DNA of 64,000 nt. Origin: Acanthacorydalis orientalis (Eukaryota > Arthropoda > Insecta > Megaloptera > Corydalidae). A program made the position numbers and the translations under genes. The notes under the pieces are model-generated. The model did not search any database, was not told the DNA's origin, and saw only the letters and a program-made list of their open reading frames with translations. Positions within the stretch are counted from its first letter, which is position 1. Each line of letters starts with the position of its first letter. The stretch is from positions 36,038,208 to 36,102,207 of the forward strand of contig CM068314.1 in assembly GCA_034766995.1 (NCBI GenBank). Reading direction: 5' to 3'. Below are positions 37,561-51,085 of the stretch, one piece after another.

Positions 37561-40500
37561 CAGGACATTTATTTTTGTGTAAAGTTATAGGTAAAGAATA
37601 AGATTGAATTGATTTAAAGAAATATTTTAATATTTCTTTTAGTTTTAAAAGACAAATAATTTAAAAAACAGGAATATACATTACAACCATCTATATAAGT
37701 ACATATACCAATTCCTTGAAACTGGATGCAATATATCAATATTTATATTTACAACATTTTTTATTTTGGAAAACTATACTATTTGAATTAATACTACCTT
37801 GTTTGCTATGGTATTTTCGAAAGTCATATTTGCTTACAAATATTATTCTACAATACCAAATAAAAATATTTATATTTAATTTGATATATTTAGTTGAAGA
37901 AATCTTATTTCAGTGTCGACGTATATATCCTCTTTATTAAATACTCCTATGCCAATGAATATCATTTGAATAACAATTAATAACCCACGGCGTTAACCGA
38001 TATTCTTAATACAGCTTTGCACATAATTTCATAACAAAAATATACTTTTATAATTAGTTTATTCACACCTATGAATATTAATTAGATTCAAATTATTGTA
38101 CACGAGTTAAAAAATAAACATTTTCAATAAATAATTTATTTGATTTATTATACAGTAATGACATTTCAGCTAAGAATAAAAAATAATTATAATTAAATTG
38201 ACATTAAAAGAAAAATTTATTTAAAAATTAATTTCTGAGCAGTCTTTGTTTCATGTAAAACCTTAAATGTAATAATGGCCTTTTAAAAATTAAAATAAAA
38301 GACCCGAAATGCATTGTTTGACCCGTGAAACATTAACACCTGAAGTAATTCAAAAAAGCTTTAAGAGAAGAATAAATAAGCTCGTTCGAGCAATTAATAT
38401 GACAGTAATTAATTGCTCGGTGTTTAATGTACGGCAGAAGATAAGCAACGCAATACACAGTTTGTACAATATTCGCTTCCGCAAGAGTCAAATATTTGTT
38501 GTAAATTATTAAAACAATACTAATTGCGCTATTAATTAATATTAAATCTACACACATTTCACAATAAGATAGAACAATAGTATTTGTCTTAGAAAATTAT
38601 ATTTTAATAATTTGTAGTATACCAACTATAAAACTTTTTTGATAATGAATGCTTTGTAACTTTTGTTGTTGGTGGATTAAAAAGGAATTTCTTTTTCTAA
38701 ATTTCTGGTCTATTAAAAACGAATAAATAATAATCAGAAAAGATTTAATTTCTAAATATTTTTATATATATATATAAAACGAACATTAATATAAACGCAG
38801 GTAAATAAAAGAAAAACAATTCAATTAATACGAAAAGATATATCACAAATTGCTTAGTTTAATGGTGCAGTAAATTCAATGATCGTTTGTTATTCGAAAG
38901 GCCGTATATTTTAACATCAATATAAAACATGAAGTTAATCTCTTTCAAAATCAGAACACAAATACAAGCAGAAGAGAAATGTATTTTTTTCGGAAATTAT
39001 TATAATGATAGGTTATTTTATTTTATATAATTTACCTTATTTAGAATTTAATTTTTTATTTTAATATAATCATGTTTGTACAGGTCGCATTTATGTTTTG
39101 AAAAAATTACGAACAGTAAAATTAGGTGTTAAGTAGATGAAACATCTACAATGATAATTGAAAAAGAGTTTTAGCTTCATTAATAATTGGAATAGTTATG
39201 TCGGTTAACTACTAATTTATTGTACCTGTGCACTTCAGATATGAACGTAAAACTGCAAGAATATAAAATAAGGCGTCCTTGTCTTTTACATGCAATACAT
39301 TAAAGTACATAACTATTATCAGTTAAACGAGTTTCCACAGTTCTAAGTAGTAAACTGTTTAATTCATACTGTGCGCAGTAGTTGTGTGAATTTAATATGC
39401 AAAGCAGTTTGTCGTTAGTGTCTCTTCAAGAACAGTAAACCGTATACTATATTTGAATTTCAGAACGTGTTACATATTTTAAGAATTTTCAAGGGTAATT
39501 CTGTAATTAGATGAAGAACATGTTATTTTTTTTAGCAAATTGCTATAGGATTAATGTAGTAATTAATATTAATACAACAAACAGTAAATTAAAAAGAATG
39601 AACTTGAAATAAATATATAATTACTATCGAAAATATTTTATTTTTAAAGGTTATTATACATTTTTTTCAAACAATTAAAATCTTTTAATAAATTTAAAAA
39701 TTACAAAATAAAATATGAATGAAATTAAAAACCATGTTTTTATGAATGAAAATGAATAGAAAAAGTGCTTAAAATATACTAAAAAATGCATTTTTTAAAA
39801 TACACTATTTTATATCATTATCAAATAACTAAAAGAGGGACACATACTTTTTTTGTCCACATGTGTCATTCGTGAATAACAATTGAAAATATAAATTGTC
39901 TATCTAAAAGTAATCTTTTCTCATTTTTTTGAACATTGTCAAGCGCAAAGAAAGTAATCTAAAAGATTGTGAGATTGTTTGCGAAAACTGAGAACGTTTT
40001 ATTTGTAGATTGTTTTTAGAACTGCGTGGAACGGTTTACACAAGATTGGAAATAAATCCGTGAAAGTCAGTGCACATTTTGGATGAATTGAAAAACAACA
40101 TCTGGCAACTTACTGACAATCTCCCCTATCCACACTATTATAATCATTGTTAGAAAAAAAAACACTCTGCAGTTCATAGGGTTGAATAAACTGTTCTTGT
40201 TATTCCGATTCAACTTCTATCTGTGTAACACTCGAAACGTAGATTGTTTAATTACTTATTGCTGTATGGTAAAAAGTAGGTTAGGTCACACTTAGGTTAA
40301 TCTCATTAATAAATAATAAAAAAAATCCTAAATATTTTTTTAGATTTTCACATTAATACTTATTGAACTGTTTAAGTTTCTCATTTGAATTGCCCTATTG
40401 TATTGAAAATGTGAATAAAATGTATGTAAAAAAATATTCCCAAAAAAAATATATGTTTTCATGAATTCCATATTAACTGATACATTTATTTTTTTAGATA

Positions 40501-41121
40501 AAACTCGTTAACTATATTTTCTGTATCGAATAATGAAGTTTTGTGAAAAAAAAGGTTTATATAATGGTCTGAACTTTTTTTAATATGAAAACTTACTTAG
40601 GTATCACTTTAGTTGATTTATTATTCAGTTATTACATTTTATTTGTAAATATTTTAAAAATTATATAAAATAATAATAATATGCCCTCTTACAATAAAAC
40701 AACATATTCTGTAGGAGTTTCCAGTGAAGAAATAATATCAGTTACAGTAAATTCGCTCTCAATGTTTTGATGAAAGCATATATAGAGAAATGCAAAATTG
40801 TCAAATTCTTTCTAGACTCCTACGATTTTATTCAATTAAAATATTTATTATCATTTCTATAATTTTTCATTTTATAATTATGATTATTTTTATCGGTGTA
40901 AGAAAGAACAACAATTCTACGATGGAATTTCTCTCGGATAGATATCCATTAAATTATTTTTGTAGAAAAATTAGTATTACAAATCGTCTTAGTTGTACTA
41001 AACTAAATCACGCTAACTATTTTAATGCTTGTTTTGAAAATATCTACAGTTTATAATATTTATTACAAAATGTATTGAGCAGCTGTTTTTTGTATGTGTT
41101 CGATATTTTGAATTTTATAAA
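37561..41121. other. Intergenic AT-rich stretch
   Basis: This part is unusual for the window in having almost no long AT runs. Besides the nested inverted repeat at 38322-38434 I see nothing with support. Open frames of 66-88 codons (for example 40790-41056) have AT-driven composition and no recognisable domain. Confidence 0.5.
38322..38434. repeat. Nested inverted repeat
   Basis: The inner arms CGAGCAATTAAT (38387-38398) and ATTAATTGCTCG (38408-38419) are perfect with a 9-nt loop. Outer arms ACATTAACACC (about 38329-38339) and GGTGTTTAATGT (about 38419-38430) match with one base gap. The unpaired left segment is about 47 nt. The surrounding 38300-38500 is a little GC-richer than its neighbours. 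Confidence 0.55.
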
Positions 41122-41184
41122 TACAGTTTGGATCCCATATATTGGTGCAGGAGTACTGCACCAATATACGGAATCCGAACTATA
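41122..41184. repeat. Compact palindrome of two 29-bp arms, 5-bp loop
   Basis: The left arm TACAGTTTGGATCCCATAT... (41122-41150) and right arm (41156-41184) are inverted copies with 25 of 29 matches around the loop GAGTA. All four differences are transitions. Each arm starts at TA followed by CAGT or TAGT, as Tc1-like terminal repeats do, so it may be an element reduced to its two ends. As minus-strand RNA three of the differences become G-U pairs, leaving a nearly unbroken hairpin. Confidence 0.75.
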
Positions 41185-41839
41185 CAAGACTCGTATAAAC
41201 AAGAGTGAATATAATACATTTCATGTTCAGATTAAAATAAATTATTTTTATTTGTTAATCGAAAATACTTCTTGATACATTAAATTCCATAATATTACAT
41301 TTTATATTTTGAGAATTCTATACTTTCTTAAAGTTGATTAATATTGAACTCAGACAAAATTTCTCTATATGTAACACACCATTTGAAAAAGTGGTATTTA
41401 AGTTTAGTCAAATAATTGTTTTTTTTTATTTATTGATAACCTTTATAATTATATTAGAAAGTAAATAAACCTAATCAATAATAAAGTCATTAATAAAGTA
41501 AATAAACCTAAAGAAAAAATAAATGTATTAAAAAAAACACGGTAAACATTATAGAATTTCAAATATATTTTATTGTTCAGCTTCTATCTATAAAACTAAA
41601 TTTCCATTTTATTTAAATATTTAGATTTGATAGTTCGACGTACTCATTAATACCTTAATAATTAGGAATTTATTTTTAAATAAAAAATAATTAAAAATTA
41701 TTTGAACCAAATTATCATTATAATAATGATTTACGAGTATAAAAAATATATAACATGAAATATTTCTAAACACAATGTTTTTATTTTGATACATATAATG
41801 TCATTCCAAATGAGAATTTAGAAAGATGTTATCAATTAC

Positions 41840-41889
<50 letters not shown>

Positions 41890-42201
41890 TAATAGTCATA
41901 CAAATTTAAGAGAAACTCTCATAGTAAATTAAAGGATACATATTTGTAACACCACGTATACATTTCAAGTTTACAAGTTGATATGTCCATAAGGATGAGA
42001 TATAATACACTTTCTGTTAAATAATGATAAATTTCAGAGAATTGCCTAAATAAATAAAGTTCTATTTACACAATTTTCTATGTAGTTTCAAGTGTTTAGT
42101 AGTAAAATATTATGTCAGGTTAAGATAATGCAACGAATAGTCACAGCGGCTTTTATATAAACACACCGCAGTTTGCTATTGTAATTATATATAAACACAC
42201 A

Positions 42202-42204
<3 letters not shown>

Positions 42205-42281
<77 letters not shown>
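42205..42281. repeat. AT microsatellite
   Basis: About 77 bp of AT with one AC interruption near 42263. Confidence 0.9.
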
Positions 42282-42838
42282 CATTGTTGCTAACATATCG
42301 ATTTAATTTAATTAGAAACAATTTATTATTAATTTTATATGTAATTTTAATGTATATTCAAGCCACTGCTTTAGATGTTGACATCAACAATTAATTTCAA
42401 TAAATAAACTTAAATATATGCGTGATTTCGCTGACAAAGAAGAGAAGAAGAATGAAACAAATTTGTAAAAGCTTAAATAAATATCACATTGTTATTTCAA
42501 ATAGCTAATATTTTATTAATTTTCAATTTCCAGACCAATAACATAGTCCGTAAATATAAATATTGCTAATATTTGTGTGTACATAAATGGAACACAGTTG
42601 TTTGTTTTAATTAATATTTAACGGTATGCGTAATCAATGAAAATCAATTGACCGTATATTGATTATAATTAAAGCAGATACCATTAAAAATGTCTCTATT
42701 TGAAAAATAACAGGAAGTATTGCACGATTTGTTGCAACCTGTTGAATATCGATTATGGATTAATTTATATTAAAATATATTTCGATAATGGACGTAAACC
42801 ATTAACCTATAGGAATTACTGAACTCTCTCTTTCTCTT

Positions 42839-42902
<64 letters not shown>

Positions 42903-43029
42903 CAGGATATATAATTGAAATTATAATGTTTAAACTTTAATAAAATTGAGAAATTAATGATCAACAAGTAAATAATTACAATTATCGGTTCTTTTTGTAC
43001 AAGGTATATACATAGGATTAGTTGTTGTT

Positions 43030-43075
43030 GTTATTTGGAGTTAAGGGCCCGTTGACTACTAAGGTCAACAGCGCC
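43030..43075 (+). repeat. Dispersed ~45-bp motif, copy 2
   Basis: GTTATTTGGAGTTAAGGGCC is followed by CGTTGACTACTAAGGTCAAC and AGCGCC. About three quarters of the bases agree with 4085-4133. It lies in a region otherwise rich in AT repeats. Confidence 0.6.
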
Positions 43076-43570
43076 TGTGTAGGACTAGTAGAAAAGGTAA
43101 TATGTGAGTGAATAATGACGCTTTACTAGTCAATTACATGATAAAAAATATCGAAGATGTCCGAAAAATTATATACTTTCATGTGTAAATTCACAATCTG
43201 CAAAACGACTAAAAATCTCTCATCTACGAGTACAATACTATTGTGTTTTGGATTCATTATTCTATGATTTTCATTATTAATAAAAATAAATCAAATGTTT
43301 AACATGGACAGTCAAAGAGAATAAATTACAATAATAATAATCAAAAAGAGTAAAATAAAAAATAATAAAATATTTTAGAATTTTATTAAATGAATACAGA
43401 TTAGGTTTAAAAAATCATTATTAGAGTAAACTAGAAGAAGTATACTAATAGAGAAGTATACTAATTCATATTAGTATATTACTTCATATATTTTTAATAT
43501 GTGGAAAAGCCTAAGAATAAAAAAAATATCCATTAATTGTTGTTATTTTGTTATAACGCTTTAAATAAAT

Positions 43571-43582
43571 ATGTATATAATC

Positions 43583-43639
<57 letters not shown>

Positions 43640-43797
43640 AAATGTATTTACTTAAATTGTATTCATTTATATGTTATATTTTCAGTAATTAATTACAATC
43701 TGATACAAGTGCAAAAAGGTTTAAAAATTAATAGATATGTACTATATAGTAAATATTTTGAATAATGATTTTTGGCTATACTTATATTATGTATTAT

Positions 43798-43845
<48 letters not shown>

Positions 43846-44006
43846 TACATATTTTTATTCCTAAAATATATTGTATCCAAGAAATATGTCTAAATATATT
43901 TCGTAATGTTTCGTTGAACACATGAGGTGGAAAATTAATAAAAAAAACAAACAAAAAACTCCAGAAATATGTTTCAGAAAAGTATATTACTTCACATATA
44001 TTCGAA

Positions 44007-44074
<68 letters not shown>

Positions 44075-44139
44075 ACACACACAACCTATTGCAGTGGAAA
44101 GGATTAATATTGTCAGTTGGGAGATCATATAATCATATA

Positions 44140-44206
<67 letters not shown>

Positions 44207-44318
44207 AATCCATTCTCTTGAAATGGATTTGACAGGTATGAGTTTTATATCTGAAACTGTATTTCAGTGTATTATTTTGTAAGTATGCACGTACACATCC
44301 ACACACAAAAGGTAATTA

Positions 44319-44403
<85 letters not shown>
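43571..44403. repeat. Cluster of five AT microsatellites
   Basis: Five long AT runs (43588-43632, 43801-43843, 44009-44070, 44143-44203, 44318-44403) fall within 830 bp. AT repeat makes up over a third of the segment. All long open frames here are translated repeat. Confidence 0.85.
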
Positions 44404-44406
<3 letters not shown>

Positions 44407-44980
44407 ATAATTTTTATATAGTACTCCCATTTTTGATTCATATATTGTATATTTGTTTCGTATCGAAGACCATCAATATTGTTGTTGTGAACTATAGCGA
44501 TACCTTTAAGAAAGGCGATTACTCTAGATTTAAGGGTATTATCTCCAGTTGATCGGCTATTTCAAGATAGACTTTACGCCTACACTCAAGTCTTATCGAT
44601 AATGTTACTCCCTTGTTTGCTTTCTTGCATCTCACATTTTTGTCACGTCAAGTTACCAAGAAGGATTATTCAAAGGTTAAAGAATTAAATCCGTGTTCTT
44701 TATACTTTATAAGGATGTCAAAATTAAAATGAATACTCCTTTCTATGAAAATAAATAAAAATATAAAAATATCATATAACATTATTTAAATTCGAGTTGA
44801 AAATAAATGAAGGTAGCAATGACACATCAGATAAGAAAGATGAATTGTTGTAATGAAAAATGATGTATGAAAATGAGATCATGTATTGAAATTCAATAGG
44901 TGTTGCGAAAATAATGAATTATATTAAATTGTGCTTTCTTTATTTAATGTACTAGATAGATTGTTGAAATGTCAATAATT

Positions 44981-45022
<42 letters not shown>

Positions 45023-45549
45023 GTATACATTTTTCAAAGTATAATTAAAGAAATAAGCAATAATATAGAGACGTTTAATAGTTATTAAAAATATAAAAAA
45101 TGGAATTTTTTGAATACTGTTGACTGCTTCTTTGATGAAAAAAAATGTTAATGATCTTGAAACTAACAGTATTTTGAACACTCTGAAATATAAAAATATT
45201 TAAATTAATTTCGTTTTGTTTGAATCAATACATCATTCTCCTTTTTTAAATGTTTTAAATACTTAAAATATTTTATTTTTATATACATAAATTTGAAAAA
45301 AGTTACTGTTGAATATAAAATGAATCGCTAATTAATTTTGGGAAAATAATCTATATTTTCTATTAATTTTCTTGTTCGATTAAATTGTATATATATATAT
45401 ATAATTTCATTTTATTTAATGACATATACATTCTAAAAATATTCCTAAATTAATACGTATTATTAAATTTCTTTCATATGTTCTTTTATGTTTTATTAGT
45501 TTACAATAGTGTAGTGGGAATAGTATATTATTTTTATAAATAAATGCAC

Positions 45550-45610
<61 letters not shown>

Positions 45611-45964
45611 CTAGTAAAAGAAGCATGATAAATTTTTAATTTGATTTACAAATTTTAGTTCGTGATATGATTTACAAAATAATGAAAGCCAGAAAATAAT
45701 GAAATGTTATACTTCAAACGTTTGCAGAATGTCCTAGAAGTTCTTTCGAATAAATTTCAAATTGTATAAAGTTAACCATAACGGTTGAAAGTTGTATTTT
45801 ACCAGTTTCTTTTGTATGATTCAAAGGTTTGAAGTCTATTCACAATATTATATGAGCTTGTATTTACATTAATACAATACAGTTTAAAATGGAATCTTGG
45901 TACCCGTATATTCGTTTTCATGTTTTTTCAGAATCTACCTATTCTATATAATATTATATCTATC

Positions 45965-46012
<48 letters not shown>

Positions 46013-46749
46013 ATTTCTACATTTTGTTTCATGTAATTAAATATATTTTAATAACGCATTCATGTTCATTAATAATCAATAAAAAATGACATTTTTTAGT
46101 TAATTTTGTATTTTTTTCAGAATTAATTCTTACATTATGAATGTTTTTTAAAGTATAAAATAAATTGTAATGATAATTAAAATTAATATAATAATTATAA
46201 TACCATATTTTTTGATGAAAAAATATTGAGTACATTATATATTTTTATCAAATAATATTTTCTCTTAATTATTATATATATAAAGATAAGATACTTCTGA
46301 TAAATATGATAATGGACGTCTTTAAGTTGTCGGTTAATCATAGATGTTCACCACAAATAACTTACTTTGCCATATTTGTTCAATTAGTTAGAGCTTATCT
46401 CAGTAAAATTTTCCCCCGAAAGTGGATGACTAGAGAAAATGCTCTAATTTTAACGCTTTCAGATTTTTCCTTCACAAAATGATTACGAGATCAAACGAAT
46501 AGAAGATCAGAAGAGAGCACATCAATGTTGAGAAAATGTGATAGAATCAATGTCATTGGTAACGATCCGCTTGCGGCATGTGCTAGACATATTTGTTTTA
46601 CATTTTACTTCTTTCTGTGATATTTCATACTCTTTTATCGTACGTTTTCCTTTTTTGGTTTAAGGCTAAGGCTACCATAAATTTTTGAACAAAGATGAAA
46701 TAGTAAACGTTACTGTCATATTTAAGTTCATATATGATTATAGAAATAA

Positions 46750-46751
<2 letters not shown>

Positions 46752-46828
<77 letters not shown>
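46752..46828. repeat. AT then GA microsatellite
   Basis: An AT run to 46804 is followed directly by GA dinucleotides to about 46828, one of the few non-AT, non-AC tracts in the window. Confidence 0.85.
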
Positions 46829-46829
<1 letters not shown>

Positions 46830-46947
46830 AATGAGAAGATCGACAAAGAGATATATATTTTTATAAGTTTAAAAATAAATATATTTTATTAGTTTAAAAA
46901 TTTATATCATAGTAATTATAACTTTTAAGTATTTTAAGTTATTATAT

Positions 46948-46984
<37 letters not shown>

Positions 46985-47712
46985 ATTTTCTAGTTTATAC
47001 TACCATACTTTTTAAAAAAAAATATTTTCAAAAAAAACATTTAAAAATGTTTATATTTATTACTCAAGCGCACTACTAAATACGCTCATACTAAATTTTA
47101 CAAAACTTCACTAATAATGAAAATGTTTTACTGTAGTACTATCTAAAGAAAACAATTCAATTAAAGTGAATTCTTTCCAAAACTTAAATTGTTGAACTCT
47201 GAAGCGGCGAATGTTCTAGTTTTATTTATCGCGTTTTACGTTCCTTCCTTTTAGTTATTTTAAGAGTATGCAGATTTTTGTTTTAGGCTAGGTTTTTGTA
47301 CTCAATCACATCATCGAATGAAAATATAACAATCTTTATATAAGAAGTTACTTTTAAATTTTTTAAATATATAAATTAGTAATATTGCACAAAAACTAAA
47401 AAAATCTATTGATTAATGTAGAAAAACATTTTTGTTAAAATGTAAAGTAGAAGAAAATAGAATAAAGAAAATATACCATGTTTTTTTTTTCAAATAAGAG
47501 GTCACTTTTATATTATGTTATTCAAATTATTTTCATTTTATAAATAAATATACAAGATATTATGGAAATTGACAGCATAATATGAATTTTATCTTAGAAC
47601 TAATAATTGTTTATTTTATCGTTATTCTCGTTTGAATACCTCATTTTTTTCTTAGTTATTTTATAGTAAAGTATATTTAAGTAAATCGATTTTGTTTGAG
47701 TTTGAGTATTCG

Positions 47713-47713
<1 letters not shown>

Positions 47714-47779
<66 letters not shown>
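47714..47779. repeat. AT microsatellite
   Basis: About 66 bp of pure AT dinucleotide. Confidence 0.9.
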
Positions 47780-47785
<6 letters not shown>

Positions 47786-47868
47786 TAGTTTTACTTCTTT
47801 TGATAATTATTTTAAATGGGTTGATATTAAGAATAATATATTCTACTTGAAAACACAAAAGACAAAGA

Positions 47869-47902
<34 letters not shown>

Positions 47903-48565
47903 ATATATATTATCCAAAACTCATTATAATAAGATATTTCTAGAATTATAAAGAATACTTAAATAATTTGTTCTTTTGAACGAGAATAAACAATTAAAAA
48001 CCGATTATATAAATATTCTTGAAATATTATTGCTATTTTTATTTTACACTGTTCTCCTTTTAAAAAATTATGGACAAGAAAAGTAATTATTTTTTATCAT
48101 TATAATAATAATCGTATATAAAGGTGCTTAAAACAGAAAATACTGTAAAAAGTTTTCCTATCAAGAATTAAGTCCTTAAGTATCACAAATTCTCACTATA
48201 ATCTATTCTTGACGGTTTAAAGGTGATCAATATGAAGAATAGAAGATACGTGACGAAAATTTAAAAATGCCAAATGATGAACAGACGAGTTTATAATAGA
48301 TGTCTTAATAAACACAAATATGGGTTGTGTATGAAAAATCTAACAAATGAAAAAATTAAATTTGAACTTTTTAAATAAATAATTCAGATAGAATATAAAA
48401 TGAAATAAAAATATTATAAAAGTATATTCTCCAATTTCAACGAGTGCAAATAATCTCAAAAAGATGAGCTTGCACAGTATTAAAAATCATACCTAATCTC
48501 ATTTTAATATCGCTTCGTTGTCTTATTGAAAAACGATTGAAATACTCAATCGATTAATCGTTATT

Positions 48566-48595
48566 GGTACGCATTATCACTGGACCGTGCGTACC
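48566..48595. repeat. Perfect 8-bp inverted repeat in a GC-richer island
   Basis: GGTACGCA (48566-48573) and TGCGTACC (48588-48595) are separated by 14 nt. They sit in an island (48540-48800) that looks non-repetitive and shows no coding frame I recognise. Confidence 0.45.
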
Positions 48596-48818
48596 GTAAT
48601 TTCTACATGCTATCCATACCATACTCACGCACACCCACGCATACATTTCTCTGTATATACTTACTTGTGTATGAATGCGTATATGAGTTTGAATTTATAT
48701 TCGTGATTTATTGACAACGAAAGTTTGCGGAATGCCCTGCTTTGCATTTGTCCTGGACGACGGTTACGTATAATTGTGTTTGTCATCTTCGATGATTTGC
48801 GATCATAATTCGTTTACA

Positions 48819-48821
<3 letters not shown>

Positions 48822-48892
<71 letters not shown>
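48822..48892. repeat. AT microsatellite
   Basis: About 71 bp of pure AT dinucleotide followed by a short AC run. Confidence 0.9.
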
Positions 48893-48901
<9 letters not shown>

Positions 48902-49189
48902 TCTAATTTATGGAAATATTATCACTTTGCTGGTATAAAGGATTTTAAACAAGAATGAGAAACCGAAATTGTACAGAATGTCATGTAATGTAAACAAATT
49001 GTAGGATTAAAATTTGTTTTAAGCCATCTATCAAGAGAGACAGGAATAGTAGTACAATTGTCTAAAAACATTTATAGTATTTCGCTTTAATCTGTACCAG
49101 AGCATATTTAGTAAGAGAACACTAATAAAATAAAGTTAATTCTCAATTTGTTGGTATACTTACTACGTTAGTGACCTGAATTTTAATAA

Positions 49190-49245
<56 letters not shown>

Positions 49246-50213
49246 GTAGGGGAAGATAGGTAAAATGTCATATTATATATAAAATATGTTATCAAATATT
49301 AAAATTATAGATAAGGATAATGAAAAAAAAATACAAAATGTGTTAAAAATAGAGAGAACACACGAAATATATAAGTAACTCAATAAATAAATGTGTTGTA
49401 GACTTGTAATTATCAAATTTCCTCTCTCTATCTCTCTCTTTAAACAATTAATATCTTCATTATTTTATTTCAATATTGGAGGCAATGTATTCATTTCTTC
49501 TACGATCACTTAACATTTATCATGTTCAGGTAGACTTTAAATTCAAAATCTAATTGTACATTCACCTCATGGGACCTTAGAGTTCTATCAACTACCATTC
49601 GAGGAACACTGCTGAATTATATGGATTTTTTTTATATTTTTTAAATGAAGTTTTTAATTTGATTAAGAAAATTGTGTGTTTTTGACATTGTCAAACAGTT
49701 GTATTTAATTGATCATTTTCTCATAAATTAAAAAATAGATAAAGAATTAGAAGAATCATTAATAAACAATATCCTGGCGTTTATTGTAGTTAAGGTAAAT
49801 GAATTAATGAATAATGTGTGCGCGGTTATAAAAAACACTACGTATTCTTAACATCTGTACAATTTTCTAATTCAAATAACTTTATAACGATGTCAAGATG
49901 TATTCAAAAGATGCACATTATACATTTTTTTCTAAAGAGAGAGTTCGTTTTTAATGATAAATAACATGTGCTACAAGGTTGACTTGAAATTCATGATATT
50001 GGTTATAAGTTTAATATTCTAGGTTTTTGGACTCAAAAAAAAACATTTGAAGCATTTAATAAAATTATGTTTTTATACTTCTTCAAAATAATTTAAAGAA
50101 GAATTTGATTAAAAAAATTTTTTTTAGAATGATATTTGTACGTGTTTAATAAAATGAATAATATTTTAGTAGACGGATAGAAAATGTATTATTTAATACA
50201 TAATTGTTTTTTA

Positions 50214-50278
<65 letters not shown>

Positions 50279-50739
50279 TACAATAAAACTAGTACATAAG
50301 ACATGCTTTAATATATATTACTATTTAAATTTAGTAAATAATAAATTCGTGGAGTTAAAAGAATGTCTCTTGAAGAGAAATTTAAATTAAAATATCATAT
50401 AAAAATAGTTCTCAAAAATTTTAATATACGACTGTAATTATTATTATTTGTTTAATATTTGAGAATGCTCTTTTGAAGGATTATATATATATATATATAT
50501 ATATATACTTTCTTACAGTTATTCTTTACAGAAGAAAAACTGTTTTTGATTTTAATACTTTTAGAAATGTTTTTAGTTTTTTTTTACTAATTTATAAAAA
50601 ATATAAACAAATATAAATGTCATACTTTCAATAAAAAGAAACTCCAATTAGGGCTACAATCAAATAAGTTAAAATTAATATAGGTTCGTTTTCCTAAAAC
50701 CGTGACTAGACTTTGAAGATCATTAGTGAAGAAGTAATA

Positions 50740-51079
50740 AACATTGCAGGTAGTGAAACACTGAGAGAACGTTACGGAATCACGAGCAACAACATGAGCG
50801 TGACGAACAGCCAGAGTGTCTGTTTTGAATGTTCACCATAGTAACGGTGTTTCAAAGGAAGCGTTCATAGGAGTCCTGAATAGCTTAGACGATTATTCAG
50901 TCTTTCCTCGACATCCAACGTTTTCACTACGTTGATGATTGTCCTCGGGGCTGTTGATACGATTAGCACAAACTGGACGAACGATGTCAGTTCAGAGCAC
51001 ATCTTAAGACTGAGCGAATGTTGTCAGTTTAGAGCACATCTTAAGACTGGACAATCTATCAGAGAATGCAACGTATATG
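50740..51079 (+). other. Possible first exon with a strong donor
   Basis: A GC-richer block ends at TATATG|GTAAGT (donor at 51080). An open frame runs from ATG 50935 through the donor (about 48 codons before it) with no family I recognise. The block contains a 37-bp tandem duplication (50978-51014 and 51015-51051, 32 of 37 identical) around AGAGCACATCTTAAGACTG. An imperfect RFX-like site TTCACCATAGTAAC lies at 50832-50845. I found no matching downstream exon, so it may be a non-coding first exon, an enhancer or nothing. Confidence 0.3.
50978..51051 (+). repeat. 37-bp tandem duplication
   Basis: Two adjacent 37-bp units differ at five positions. The period is not a multiple of three, which argues against the open frame crossing it being a conserved coding sequence. 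Confidence 0.75.
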
Positions 51080-51085
51080 GTAAGT

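Larger units (their letters stand above)
41185..50739. other. Intergenic stretch dense in microsatellites
   Basis: AT runs lie at 41843-41885, 42205-42281, 42840-42897, 43588-43632, 43801-43843, 44009-44070, 44143-44203, 44318-44403 (with GT), 44983-45019, 45552-45606, 45969-46004, 46752-46804 (then GA), 46951-46981, 47714-47779, 48822-48892, 49195-49241 and 50217-50275. Non-repetitive blocks at 46350-46600 and 48540-48800 are candidates for regulatory sequence. No gene is seen. Confidence 0.55.

Noticed and set aside
40790..41056. Plus-strand open frame of 88 codons with hydrophobic stretch
   Set aside because: The apparent membrane segment comes from ATT/TTT-rich codons, and nothing else supports a gene.
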